Notes: generated by a model not told the origin, from the letters alone. A stretch of DNA of 7,265 bases from Spirochaetota bacterium (GCA_003641675.1 QNBI01000097.1:1-7265); one strand, 5' to 3'; positions 1-6,761 are shown, counted from the stretch's first letter. Translations and numbers: made by a program.

Positions 1-141
1 AAAAGGTAAAGTTAATTTACCGTTATCATTAAACCGGACCCGGCATATCCCGTATTTTCCCGGATTTATAGCACAGTTATGCGGGCAAAGTTCACACCAG
101 ACTCTGTTATTATCCAATTTTTTGAAATATCTTGCCTTCAT
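1..141 (-). CDS. amrS: AmmeMemoRadiSam system radical SAM enzyme, N-terminal fragment (3' end beyond window)
   Basis: Only the first 47 codons are inside the window; the frame stays open to base 1. The visible protein begins MKARYFKKLDNN and carries a cysteine-rich block, CELCPHNC (residues 16-23), followed by PGKYGICRVR. This is the typical N-terminal signature of the radical SAM enzymes that co-occur with AMMECR1 and Memo proteins, relatives of pyruvate formate-lyase activating enzymes. The CxxxCxxC SAM-cluster motif would lie further downstream and cannot be seen. A good ribosome binding site (GGAGG at 152-156) lies 10 bases before the ATG, inside the end of the upstream gene. The upstream stop codon (144-146) is only 2 bases from this start, so translation is probably coupled. 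The substrate of this family is not established. Another PflA-like activase is the main alternative. Confidence 0.8.
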   Translation of the reverse strand, partial: MKARYFKKLDNNRVWCELCPHNCAINPGKYGICRVRFNDNGKLTLPF

Positions 142-143
142 TT

Positions 144-692
144 TTAATCTTCCTCCGTCGAAATTTTGCCCTCTGAAATTACAAGCTTAACCCACTGCGA
201 TCGTCTGTAAAAGACTTCACTTATAGCACCAAGCGTTGCTGATGAAATTGTGCCAATTAGAAAAAACGCCGGGGCAATAAGCCAGGCACTTTCTCCGAAG
301 ATTATAAAACGGGCGAGAATAATCTGAACGCTGTTGCTTGCCAGAGCACCAAGAACACTTATTCCAATAAGCGTAACCCTGCTGCCAAGCACAAGTTTGG
401 TTAATATCATTATAACACCGCTTGCAAGAGAACCTGCAAGAGAAAAGAGAAAAATATAAGAAAAAAGAGTTCCCTGGATGAGCCCCTGTCCGAGGGCTTT
501 AAAGAGGACCAGAACTATAACATTTCCGGGAGATAATAATTCCAACCCTATTAGTATGGATAAATTAGCCAGCCCCAGCCTCATAAACGGTACAGGTTTA
601 GGTATAGCATACTCTATTGCAGATAAAAAAAGCGAAAGAGCCGTGAGAAAAGCTATAAGTTTAACGCTGTGGTTTCTAGAAGTTAACGGCAT
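144..692 (-). CDS. Gx transporter family membrane protein (Hpre_diP_synt_I family; EetB-like)
   Basis: This 182-residue, very hydrophobic protein should form about five or six membrane segments (roughly 11-29, 44-64, 74-98, 106-129 and 135-158). The family signature is clear: E27, IPKPVPF (30-36) and RLGLAN (38-43). The older family name, heptaprenyl diphosphate synthase component I, is misleading because no prenyl synthase motif is present. The fold is thought to resemble substrate-binding subunits of ECF-type importers, but the substrate is unknown. The start is supported by AGGAG 7 bases before the ATG. The first 17 bases overlap the end of the NusG-domain-II gene upstream. The pairing with that gene recalls eetA-eetB in Gram-positive extracellular electron transfer loci and clusters linked to flavinylation, which suggests a role in envelope redox or flavin/quinone supply (inferred). 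Confidence 0.82.
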   Translation of the reverse strand: MPLTSRNHSVKLIAFLTALSLFLSAIEYAIPKPVPFMRLGLANLSILIGLELLSPGNVIVLVLFKALGQGLIQGTLFSYIFLFSLAGSLASGVIMILTKLVLGSRVTLIGISVLGALASNSVQIILARFIIFGESAWLIAPAFFLIGTISSATLGAISEVFYRRSQWVKLVISEGKISTEED

Positions 693-1047
693 CTACACTC
701 TCCTCTCCGGAGGATTTTCCTTCTATCGAAACAAAGACTCTATTCGGAAGGCATGCAACCCACTGCCCAGGACGTGATATGGAACCTGATCGAATACATA
801 TTTTTTCCCTGCACGGCGAAGAAACAATCCGGGCAGAACCGCTATTAATAACGACTTCTGTTTCACCTATCGGCCCTTTTACCCAAATAGTTTTTTGTTC
901 CGTAATAGGAATTAGCCACTCATTACTGTCAGATTTTATATGCACATATAATTTGCCCTTTATTCCGGAATAGGCATATAATGATGTTAAAACAATAACA
1001 AGAAGTGCTATAATAATTATAGCTATGTCTGCAATTTTTATCTTCAC
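676..1047 (-). CDS. NusG domain II-containing membrane-anchored protein (EetA-like)
   Basis: The protein has 123 residues, the usual length for this family. A short basic start (MKIKI) and a membrane segment (about residues 7-26) should place the remaining domain outside the cytoplasm. The NusG_II signature is plain: SPCREKIC (77-84), then ISRPGQ (90-95) and CLPNRV (99-104), with three cysteines (C79, C84, C99). It is not the transcription factor NusG; only the beta-rich domain II is shared. The start codon is GTG. No in-frame ATG or plausible Shine-Dalgarno sequence is nearby, and an in-frame TAG lies three codons upstream, which fixes the start closely. A promoter -10 box ends 6 bases before the GTG, so the mRNA may be leaderless. 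This is the first gene of the left-hand minus-strand set. Its biochemical role is unknown. Confidence 0.83.
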   Translation of the reverse strand: MKIKIADIAIIIIALLVIVLTSLYAYSGIKGKLYVHIKSDSNEWLIPITEQKTIWVKGPIGETEVVINSGSARIVSSPCREKICIRSGSISRPGQWVACLPNRVFVSIEGKSSGEESVDAVNF

Positions 1048-1053
1048 AGTTGA

Positions 1054-1082
1054 ATTCTATTGTTTTTTTGCAAAAAAACCAA
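1054..1082 (-). promoter_or_regulatory. Sigma70-type promoter for the NusG-II/Gx/amrS genes, placed for a leaderless transcript
   Basis: On the minus strand, TTGGTT (1077-1082) is followed by a 17-base spacer and TAGAAT (1054-1059). The -10 box matches consensus at five of six positions and the -35 box at three. Six bases separate the -10 box from the GTG start codon at 1047, so the expected transcription start falls on or next to the start codon. No ribosome binding site precedes the gene, which agrees with this. The spacer is nearly filled by a perfect palindrome. Confidence 0.55.
1062..1079. repeat. Perfect 18-base palindrome in the leftward promoter spacer
   Basis: GTTTTTTTGCAAAAAAAC reads the same on both strands, with no mismatch and no loop. 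It overlaps the -35 box and fills most of the spacer of the leftward promoter. It could be a repressor operator, or simply adjoining T and A tracts that bend DNA. It is too close to the gene start to be a terminator for anything visible here. Confidence 0.6.
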
Positions 1083-1118
1083 ATATTTCAGCATTTTTTT
1101 TACTATTTTTTAAAAAAA

Positions 1119-1138
1119 ATTGTTTTTTAAGAAACAAT
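1119..1138. repeat. Inverted repeat in the rightward promoter
   Basis: ATTGTTT (1119-1125) and AAACAAT (1132-1138) are exact reverse complements separated by 6 bases. The repeat covers the -35 box and most of the spacer of the proposed lipoprotein promoter. The sequence ATTGTTTTTT also occurs exactly 60 bases away (from 1059), at the edge of the palindrome in the opposite promoter. That is consistent with two sites for one regulator. Confidence 0.45.
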
Positions 1139-1148
1139 GTAATATATT
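1120..1148 (+). promoter_or_regulatory. Probable promoter of the lipoprotein gene
   Basis: TTGTTT (1120-1125), a 17-base spacer and TATATT (1143-1148) form a reasonable sigma70-type promoter. The -10 box matches at five of six positions. The predicted start near 1155 would leave a leader of about 85 bases before the ATG at 1240. A weaker alternative is TTTAGA (1156-1161) with TATTAA (1178-1183) at 16-base spacing. The region is so AT-rich that chance matches are likely. Confidence 0.4.
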
Positions 1149-1239
1149 TTAATGGTTTAGATAATAAACCCGCCAAATATTAAAAAAGTATATAAAGACA
1201 ATGGCTTTAAGCATAGACTATTATTTATAGGAGGATTTT

Positions 1240-2664
1240 ATGAAAATTAGAAATCTATTACTTATAGGATTAATCCCAATCCTATTCTTCGTCTTCTCGT
1301 GCAGCTTTTTCCCTGCAATGTCCGATGAAGACTTAAATGTGGCTCAATCGGATGCCGAGCTTATACAGGCTATGATACCCGGGCTGGAAGCGGCCATGGC
1401 CGTTTATAAAATGCCGGAAGGTACAAAGACATTCGATCCCTCATGGACCCAAGCAAATGAAACAATACCTTCAGGCACACCGGCGGAATACTACACCACT
1501 TACTACAATGCAGACAACGGATATGCCCGTTATCCTGAAACAGGCTACCTAACAGATTTTTACGGAACACAGGGAAATGAGGCTTACCTTGAAATAAGCA
1601 AAACAACAGATGGGTGGGGCGATTATGCAGTTTCGCTGTATATCTACTCTACGCTTTCACCTTCCGTTAAATACACTCTGGAAAAGTATAGAGTGGCATC
1701 GGACAAATGGGCCTTGGTTGGCAAAACAGGTGCAAAAGATCCTGTTGCCTATGACGGGCCAATCCAGACCTATTACTTTGACGGAAGAGTCGAAAACAGA
1801 ACGGTAAAATGGACTAGATATGTGGATGAAAATATTTATCCGGCAACTGAATTCAGCATCCCTGATGACCCTGCAGATTTAACAATACCCAGCAGTGACG
1901 ATTTTAGTTCATACAAAGATATTACCTTAGCTAAGACTAATGCTGCTCCCGATGACGGCCAATACTCTTCTTATACCGAATCCAGCATACCGGCCACTTC
2001 CGACTCCGGAAACATTGCAACAACGGCAAAAGAGTATTACTCCGAACTCTCTAACGGGTATAAATATTCAAAAAGCTATGTTAAAGATGATCTTTCTAAT
2101 ACAATAAACAACACAACAACCATGACAACTAGAGTATACAGCGAAGATGCAAGCGGGAATAAGAAGGTTCGCTCAAAAAGCACAGGCGATTTCAAATATG
2201 GAAGCTTCTCATGGACTACCACAACAACGGAAAAAGTAGACATTACTGTTGATGCAGGCGTTGTTACTTATAACTCGACAGTTGCAAAAACAACAGGTGG
2301 TGATATCAGCTCAACAACCACCACAGTAATCTCCTTAAAAGAAACAGCAGCAAACTCCAATTCCTTTACCGGTACGGAAACAATTACCCTTGGCGGAAGA
2401 GATTATAAGTATTCTGTAACCCTGGACCCGAAATCGGGTCTGCAGATAACAGACAACAATGGTACAGATGTATCCTACCTTATAACCCTGGCGCAGACCA
2501 ATCCGGTAATTGAGATAATACTTGCACGCAAAGCACGGTTTACAGGAAGATTAATAGGCGGAATTCTAAAGGGTAAATATATACGCTTCAGCAAACAGGC
2601 GGATGTTATTCTTTCACGTATGTTCTTAAAACTTACTTCCGGCGGAAAAACCAGAATAAAATAG
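1240..2664 (+). CDS. Predicted secreted lipoprotein of unknown function
   Basis: The 474-residue product starts with a lipoprotein signal peptide: basic MKIR, a hydrophobic stretch (6-19) and a VFSC lipobox, with C21 as the only cysteine in the whole protein. Phe at position -2 is unusual for a standard lipobox, but spirochaete lipoboxes are known to be relaxed. The start is secure: a full AGGAGG (1229-1234) lies 5 bases before the ATG. I recognise no domain. The body (about 28-420) is polar, rich in Thr, Ser, Tyr and Asp, with Thr clusters around 292-297, 326-330 and 359-362 and repeated short beta-like segments, as in surface beta-sheet proteins. From about 429 to the end it changes to a strongly basic tail with 14 Lys/Arg and one acidic residue in 46. 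The gene stands alone on the plus strand, with its own promoter region and terminator. Confidence 0.78.
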   Translation: MKIRNLLLIGLIPILFFVFSCSFFPAMSDEDLNVAQSDAELIQAMIPGLEAAMAVYKMPEGTKTFDPSWTQANETIPSGTPAEYYTTYYNADNGYARYPETGYLTDFYGTQGNEAYLEISKTTDGWGDYAVSLYIYSTLSPSVKYTLEKYRVASDKWALVGKTGAKDPVAYDGPIQTYYFDGRVENRTVKWTRYVDENIYPATEFSIPDDPADLTIPSSDDFSSYKDITLAKTNAAPDDGQYSSYTESSIPATSDSGNIATTAKEYYSELSNGYKYSKSYVKDDLSNTINNTTTMTTRVYSEDASGNKKVRSKSTGDFKYGSFSWTTTTTEKVDITVDAGVVTYNSTVAKTTGGDISSTTTTVISLKETAANSNSFTGTETITLGGRDYKYSVTLDPKSGLQITDNNGTDVSYLITLAQTNPVIEIILARKARFTGRLIGGILKGKYIRFSKQADVILSRMFLKLTSGGKTRIK

Positions 2665-2700
2665 CCTGTTAGTGCCGTACAACTTTTATAATTAGAAACA

Positions 2701-2735
2701 AAAAGGGAAGCAAAAGTAACCTTTGCTTCCCTTTT
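2701..2735. terminator. Bidirectional intrinsic terminator between the convergent lipoprotein gene and metK
   Basis: AAAAGGGAAGCAAA (2701-2714) and TTTGCTTCCCTTTT (2722-2735) form a perfect 14-base-pair stem with a 7-base loop. On the plus strand the stem ends in TTTT, then A and five more T. On the minus strand it ends in five T, G and three T. It lies 36 bases after the lipoprotein stop and 25 bases after the metK stop, so one hairpin can end both converging transcripts. Confidence 0.88.
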
Positions 2736-2760
2736 ATTTTTACTAAATTAAACCTAATCT

Positions 2761-3924
2761 CTAACCAAGTCTGTCCCTTAACTCCTCTACCTTATCCGTT
2801 CTCTCCCACGTAAAATTGTTACGTCCGAAATGGCCATATGCTGCTGTTTCCTGATAAATCGGCCGCTTTAAATCCAGGGTGCTTATAATACCTGCCGGCG
2901 TAAAGTCGAATACCTCTCTTACTGCTTTTTCTATTTGAGCTTCCGGCTTTTTGCCGGTACCGAAAGTAGAAACATAAAGTGAAACAGGTTCCGCAACACC
3001 AATTGCATAGGCAACCTCTATTTCACAGCGGCCGCAAATTCCCGCTGCTACAAGGTTCTTTGCAGCATATCTCGCCATATAGGAAGCAGAACGATCTACC
3101 TTAGAAGGATCTTTTCCAGAAAAGGCTCCGCCTCCGTGCCTTGCCATTCCACCGTAGGTGTCTACTATTATCTTTCTTCCCGTTAGGCCGGTATCACCGT
3201 GTGGTCCTCCTATTACGAACCTTCCTGTGGGATTAATATGATACTTAACTTTGCCTTTCAGAAGCTCTGCAGGCAGAGAAGGCTTAATAACCTCTTCTAT
3301 TAAAGCCTCGGAGAGTTCTTCCATACTCACATCCGGAGAATGCTGATGTGACAGCACCACAGTGGGGATAGCTACGGGCTTACCCTTGTTGTACTTTACC
3401 GTTACCTGACATTTCCCGTCCGGCCTTAGGAAGGGAAGCACTCCCCTCTTCCTGACATCCCCCGCCCGTTCCATAATACGGTGAGAAAACATTATAGGGG
3501 CAGGCATAAGTTCCGGCGTTTCCGTACAGGCATAACCGAACATCATACCCTGATCCCCGGCACCCATCTCTTTGTGAAGTCCCTGCCCGGGAAGCACGCC
3601 CTGTGCAATATCGCTGGACTGCTCATGTATGGAAGAAAATACCGCGCACGATTTATAGTCTATTCCGTATGAAGGATCAGAATATCCAATATATTTAAGA
3701 ACACCGCGCACAATCCTCTGTAAGTCTATATAACTCTTTGTGGTTATCTCACCTCCCACAAAAACCATGCCGGTAGTTGTAAATGTTTCACAGGCTACCC
3801 GCGACTCTTTGTCGTTCTTCAATGCAGAATCCAGAACGGCATCGGAAACCTGATCACATATCTTATCGGGATGCCCTTCTCCCACACTCTCCGATGTAAA
3901 AACAAACTCTTCTCTTGTATTCAA
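2761..3924 (-). CDS. metK: S-adenosylmethionine synthase (methionine adenosyltransferase)
   Basis: This cytoplasmic enzyme makes S-adenosylmethionine from methionine and ATP, releasing phosphate and pyrophosphate. The protein is full length (387 residues; E. coli has 384). It shows the family's N-terminal [11 protein letters not shown] (15-25, with catalytic H18), the adenine-loop motif GAGDQG (121-126), the phosphate-binding GGGAFSGKD (264-272), conserved RK (250-251), K275 and D277, and the C-terminal AAYGHFGR (361-368). The start codon is TTG, supported by a full AGGAGG (3933-3938) 8 bases upstream. It is the last gene of the trpS operon, 27 bases after the small upstream gene, and is followed by a bidirectional terminator. 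No SAM-responsive riboswitch fits in that short gap. Confidence 0.98.
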   Translation of the reverse strand: MNTREEFVFTSESVGEGHPDKICDQVSDAVLDSALKNDKESRVACETFTTTGMVFVGGEITTKSYIDLQRIVRGVLKYIGYSDPSYGIDYKSCAVFSSIHEQSSDIAQGVLPGQGLHKEMGAGDQGMMFGYACTETPELMPAPIMFSHRIMERAGDVRKRGVLPFLRPDGKCQVTVKYNKGKPVAIPTVVLSHQHSPDVSMEELSEALIEEVIKPSLPAELLKGKVKYHINPTGRFVIGGPHGDTGLTGRKIIVDTYGGMARHGGGAFSGKDPSKVDRSASYMARYAAKNLVAAGICGRCEIEVAYAIGVAEPVSLYVSTFGTGKKPEAQIEKAVREVFDFTPAGIISTLDLKRPIYQETAAYGHFGRNNFTWERTDKVEELRDRLG

Positions 3925-3932
3925 AATTAAAA

Positions 3933-3938
3933 CCTCCT
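3933..3938 (-). promoter_or_regulatory. Ribosome binding site that fixes the TTG start of metK
   Basis: The minus strand reads AGGAGG here, 8 bases before TTG (3922-3924). No ATG or GTG lies in frame at a suitable distance, and the N-terminus [14 protein letters not shown] fits the normal MetK beginning. This is a strong site paired with a weak start codon. Confidence 0.85.
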
Positions 3939-3951
3939 ATTATTTTATATT

Positions 3952-4332
3952 TTACTTACTCTCTTCATGACCATTTTGATGCAGAACTTCCGTATCTCTT
4001 AAATAACGCAGGGTATCCTCCACCACAAAGGGCTCATACTTTAAACCAAGGCTCCCCTTCTTTACCCAGATCTTTACCATTCTTAAGCCTTCACCAGTTT
4101 CCGCAACAATATTTGGCAGTTCTTCTATATGTTTAATATCATCTATCTTAAATTCGAAAAAAATTGTATTAGAGCTAAATGGGTCGGCAATAAGTATTAA
4201 TTTATCCGGCTCATGAGGATGTTTACGCGGGGCGCCGCTGAATGCGACACACTCCTTTGAATAGTTGGAGTGTGAAGAGTACTTCTTTATCTGAAAATAA
4301 TCCGCTTTTTCAAGGTAACTACGAATAGTCAT
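3952..4332 (-). CDS. Small conserved protein of unknown function
   Basis: The product has 126 residues, is soluble, and has no signal peptide or membrane segment. The start is supported by GGAGG (4338-4342) 5 bases before the ATG. The central part looks like a conserved small domain: AFSGAPRKHP (30-39), LILIADPFSSNTIFFEF (45-61), EELPN (70-74) and MVKIWVKKGS (85-94). From memory, similar proteins occur in spirochaetes and deltaproteobacteria and are sometimes labelled 'inorganic pyrophosphatase Ppa'. The classical family I pyrophosphatase metal motif (DxDPxD) is absent, so I do not adopt that name. It lies 42 bases after pfk and 27 before metK, clearly inside the operon. The C-terminal end, from about residue 105, is charged and probably less conserved. 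Confidence 0.8.
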   Translation of the reverse strand: MTIRSYLEKADYFQIKKYSSHSNYSKECVAFSGAPRKHPHEPDKLILIADPFSSNTIFFEFKIDDIKHIEELPNIVAETGEGLRMVKIWVKKGSLGLKYEPFVVEDTLRYLRDTEVLHQNGHEESK

Positions 4333-4374
4333 TCCAACCTCCGCTTGTAATTTTATAAATTTTAGCCACCGGAA

Positions 4375-5727
4375 TTATTTCTTATAATCGTTAACCATTT
4401 TAATAGGCTGTCCGGTTGCTTCTAGTACAGACAGCCATAATGGGTCTTCCGGAGAGAGCCGTTTTCTTCGCGAAACCGCAAGCTTTATAGGCACATGTGT
4501 AAACTCGCTGTTCCATCTGCCGACAATCATCCCTGTTTTTCCCGCCATTCCTGCATGAACTGCGTTCTGTGCAAGCTGCATGCAGTATATTGAGTCGTAG
4601 GCATTTGCCGGAACAGAACGAACCATATAACTCGGATCTATATATTTAAGATTTACATACATTCCGGTATTCTCTTTAAAGTACTTCTTTATCTCCGTCC
4701 GTAAAAAAATACCTATATCGCCCAGCACAGGATTCCCCGAATCATCTTTTCTTCCGAAATCCTTCATAAGATACTGCTGACCGGCTCCTTCGGCAACAAT
4801 AATTACAGCATGCTTTTTATGCTCAAGTCTCCTCTCCAGCGTTTTTAAAAACCCATTTTCTCCGCGAAGATCGAAAGGGACCTCAGGGATTAGGACAAAG
4901 TTAACCTCATTCATGGCAAGCGCCGCATTTGCCGCAATAAAACCGGAGAGCCTTCCCATAACCTTTACAAGGCCAATGCCGTAAGGTGCTCCCTTTGCCT
5001 CTGTATGCGCGCTTCTTATCGCCTCTGCAGCAATTGAAAATGCTGTTTCCAACCCAAAAGTCTTCTCTACGAAAGAGATATCGTTGTCTATTGTTTTGGG
5101 AACTCCGATAATCGATATTTTTAATTTTCTCTCTGTAATTTCCTCGTATATTTCCTGAGCACCGCGAAGCGTCCCATCGCCCCCTATAATAAATAGAACC
5201 GATATATTCATTCTATCAAGGCAGTCGATAATCTCTCCGACATCCTGCGGACCTCTGGAAGATGCAAGAATACTGCCGCCTTTCTCATGTATATCACGGA
5301 TAATTTCTGGTGTTAACTCCATAGGTTTATAACTGTATTTTGATATAAAGCCTCTGTAACCATACCGAAAACCGAATATGGATTTAACCCCATACCTGTA
5401 ATGGAGCTCCATAACTATAGAGCGGATTACATTGTTAATACCTGGACAGAGCCCTCCGCATGTCACAATCCCGGCTTTTGTTTTGGACGGATCAAAATAT
5501 ATTTTTCCCCTTGGCCCCGCTTTCTCAAAGGCTAAAAGAGGTTTACCAGCCTTAATTCTTTTAACAACCTTATCTCTGTCATTCTCAAGGAGAACAGACT
5601 CACTATCCCTAACATAGTTAACAATATTATCACCGTATATATTGGAGAGCTGAAAAGGGCAGTTCACCTTTGCAGGGCCTAAATTGTCTATCTTTAAATC
5701 TTTTAAACTAATCTCTAAATTTTCCAT
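4375..5727 (-). CDS. pfkA: 6-phosphofructokinase, long plant/trypanosome/spirochaete type, probably ATP-dependent
   Basis: The enzyme phosphorylates fructose 6-phosphate to fructose 1,6-bisphosphate in glycolysis. Numbered from the chosen start (450 residues), it shows CGGLCPG (90-96, donor phosphate binding), GGDGT (182-186), PKTIDND (210-216, with D214 as catalytic base), MGR (257-259) and PEVPF (281-285, sugar phosphate binding). Gly185 is the residue associated with ATP use, while Lys211 is the residue seen in pyrophosphate-dependent enzymes. This mix is known from trypanosomal and related ATP-PFKs, so ATP is the likely donor, but it needs an assay. About 80 residues precede the kinase core, as in that clade. 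The ATG at 5727 overlaps the last 13 bases of trpS and has only a weak GGGG (5739-5742) upstream, which suggests coupled translation. A start at 5790 is possible but would overlap trpS by 76 bases. Confidence 0.92.
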   Translation of the reverse strand: MENLEISLKDLKIDNLGPAKVNCPFQLSNIYGDNIVNYVRDSESVLLENDRDKVVKRIKAGKPLLAFEKAGPRGKIYFDPSKTKAGIVTCGGLCPGINNVIRSIVMELHYRYGVKSIFGFRYGYRGFISKYSYKPMELTPEIIRDIHEKGGSILASSRGPQDVGEIIDCLDRMNISVLFIIGGDGTLRGAQEIYEEITERKLKISIIGVPKTIDNDISFVEKTFGLETAFSIAAEAIRSAHTEAKGAPYGIGLVKVMGRLSGFIAANAALAMNEVNFVLIPEVPFDLRGENGFLKTLERRLEHKKHAVIIVAEGAGQQYLMKDFGRKDDSGNPVLGDIGIFLRTEIKKYFKENTGMYVNLKYIDPSYMVRSVPANAYDSIYCMQLAQNAVHAGMAGKTGMIVGRWNSEFTHVPIKLAVSRRKRLSPEDPLWLSVLEATGQPIKMVNDYKK

Positions 5728-6704
5728 ACTGGTTTTAACCCCATTTTTTCTTTTGCTTCTATAATGGTATTTTTGGCAACTTTCCTGCATTTCTCTGCAT
5801 TACTTTCTAGTATTTCGATAATTTCTTTTTTTTCAAGAATTAATTTACTGTATCGCTCCTGTATTGGGCCAAGAACATTGAACAGGCTCTTTAATAGCCT
5901 TTTTTTACAGTCAACACAGCCTATACCGGCAGTTTTGCAGCCATGAATAATCTCCTCCCTTTCCTCTTCCGGAGTTACAAGCTTATGGTAGGAAAAAATA
6001 TTGCACTTTTCAGGGTCGCCCGCGTCGCTCCGCCTAATCCGGGCAGGGTCCGTTTTAGCTCCTGCCAGTTTACTCCATATATCGTCTCTGGATTCCAGAA
6101 GACCAATTGCGTTATTTTTGCTCTTACTCATCTTATTTTCACCGTCTATTCCCATAACCCGCGGCGTTTCTGTTAAATAGGCCTCACATTCCGGAAAAGT
6201 TTTGCCATATCTGGAATTAAAGCGACGGGCAATTTCACGTGTTAGTTCAATGTGCTGTATCTGATCCTCTCCGACAGGAACAATTCCAGCTTTGTACAAC
6301 AGAATATCGGCTGCCTGCAGAACCGGATAATCAAGCAGACCCATATTGACATTTTTTTTATTCTGTTTTGCCTTATCCTTAAATTGGGTCATCCTTTCCA
6401 ACTCGCCTATTGGAATTACCGTATTAAACATCCATGTTAAGTCGGCATGTCCCGGGACTTCGGACTGTACGAAAAGGGTTGTCTTTTCTTTGTCTATGCC
6501 GCATGCATAAAGGTTTAATGCAAGATCAAGAATTCTCTTCTGCATATCTTTAGGATTGTAGAGAATAGTAATTGCATGCAAATCCACAATAGATATATAT
6601 GTTTCAAAATTGTGCTGCAGCTTAACCCAGTTCTTAACTGCACCAAAGTAATTGCCCAAATGCAAACTTCCAGTCGGCTGTATACCGGTAAAGAGTGTTT
6701 TCAT
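5715..6704 (-). CDS. trpS: Tryptophanyl-tRNA synthetase with a likely [4Fe-4S] cluster
   Basis: This class I synthetase charges tRNA-Trp with tryptophan using ATP, in the cytoplasm. The length (329 residues) is normal for bacterial TrpRS. The HIGH-like motif is TGSLHLGNY (11-19), the tryptophan/adenylate region includes GEDQIQH (145-151), and the KMSKS loop is exact at 191-195. In the C-terminal part, four cysteines (C234, C256, C263, C266) are spaced C-x21-C-x6-C-x2-C, almost the same as the cluster-binding cysteines of Thermotoga maritima TrpRS (x22, x6, x2 as I recall). The start is supported by AGGAG (6711-6715), 6 bases before the ATG. It is the first gene of the operon trpS-pfkA-small protein-metK and has a good promoter just upstream. 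Confidence 0.97.
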   Translation of the reverse strand: MKTLFTGIQPTGSLHLGNYFGAVKNWVKLQHNFETYISIVDLHAITILYNPKDMQKRILDLALNLYACGIDKEKTTLFVQSEVPGHADLTWMFNTVIPIGELERMTQFKDKAKQNKKNVNMGLLDYPVLQAADILLYKAGIVPVGEDQIQHIELTREIARRFNSRYGKTFPECEAYLTETPRVMGIDGENKMSKSKNNAIGLLESRDDIWSKLAGAKTDPARIRRSDAGDPEKCNIFSYHKLVTPEEEREEIIHGCKTAGIGCVDCKKRLLKSLFNVLGPIQERYSKLILEKKEIIEILESNAEKCRKVAKNTIIEAKEKMGLKPVWKI

Positions 6705-6732
6705 TATTAGCTCCTATATTAAATTTGCTGAT

Positions 6733-6761
6733 ATAATAATGTATATTAAGGGGTATTTCAA
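6733..6761 (-). promoter_or_regulatory. Promoter of the trpS operon
   Basis: On the minus strand, TTGAAA (6756-6761), a 17-base spacer and TATTAT (6733-6738) form a good sigma70-type promoter. Transcription would begin near 6726, giving a leader of about 22 bases. An overlapping candidate (CTGACA with TATACA, also 17 apart) lies 8 bases further upstream. The leader is too short for a T-box or a trp-type attenuator, so trpS does not appear to be controlled by uncharged tRNA. Confidence 0.7.

Noticed and set aside
478..973. Plus-strand open frames opposite the Gx-transporter and NusG-II genes
   Set aside because: They lie antisense to recognisable families, encode low-complexity or unrecognisable products, and lack convincing ribosome binding sites.
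676..1047. Transcription elongation factor NusG
   Set aside because: The protein has an N-terminal membrane anchor and only the domain II signature; the NGN and KOW domains of NusG are absent.
1062..1079. Palindrome as an intrinsic terminator
   Set aside because: It has no loop, almost no GC in the stem, and lies just upstream of a gene start rather than after a stop codon.
3925..3951. SAM riboswitch or other leader control before metK
   Set aside because: The gap is only 27 bases and holds the ribosome binding site; there is no room for a riboswitch.
3481..4136. Plus-strand open frames opposite metK and the small conserved protein
   Set aside because: They are shadows of well-supported minus-strand genes and resemble no known protein.
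5728..5790. 21-codon N-terminal extension of the phosphofructokinase (start at 5790)
   Set aside because: It would overlap trpS by 76 bases, has no good ribosome binding site, and adds a basic stretch not expected in the family. The ATG at 5727 gives a normal length.
5432..6440. Plus-strand open frames opposite pfkA and trpS
   Set aside because: Antisense shadows; the minus-strand frames hold all the catalytic motifs.
6705..6732. T-box or trp attenuator upstream of trpS
   Set aside because: The promoter predicts a leader of about 22 bases, and no T-box consensus or Trp-codon leader peptide is present.
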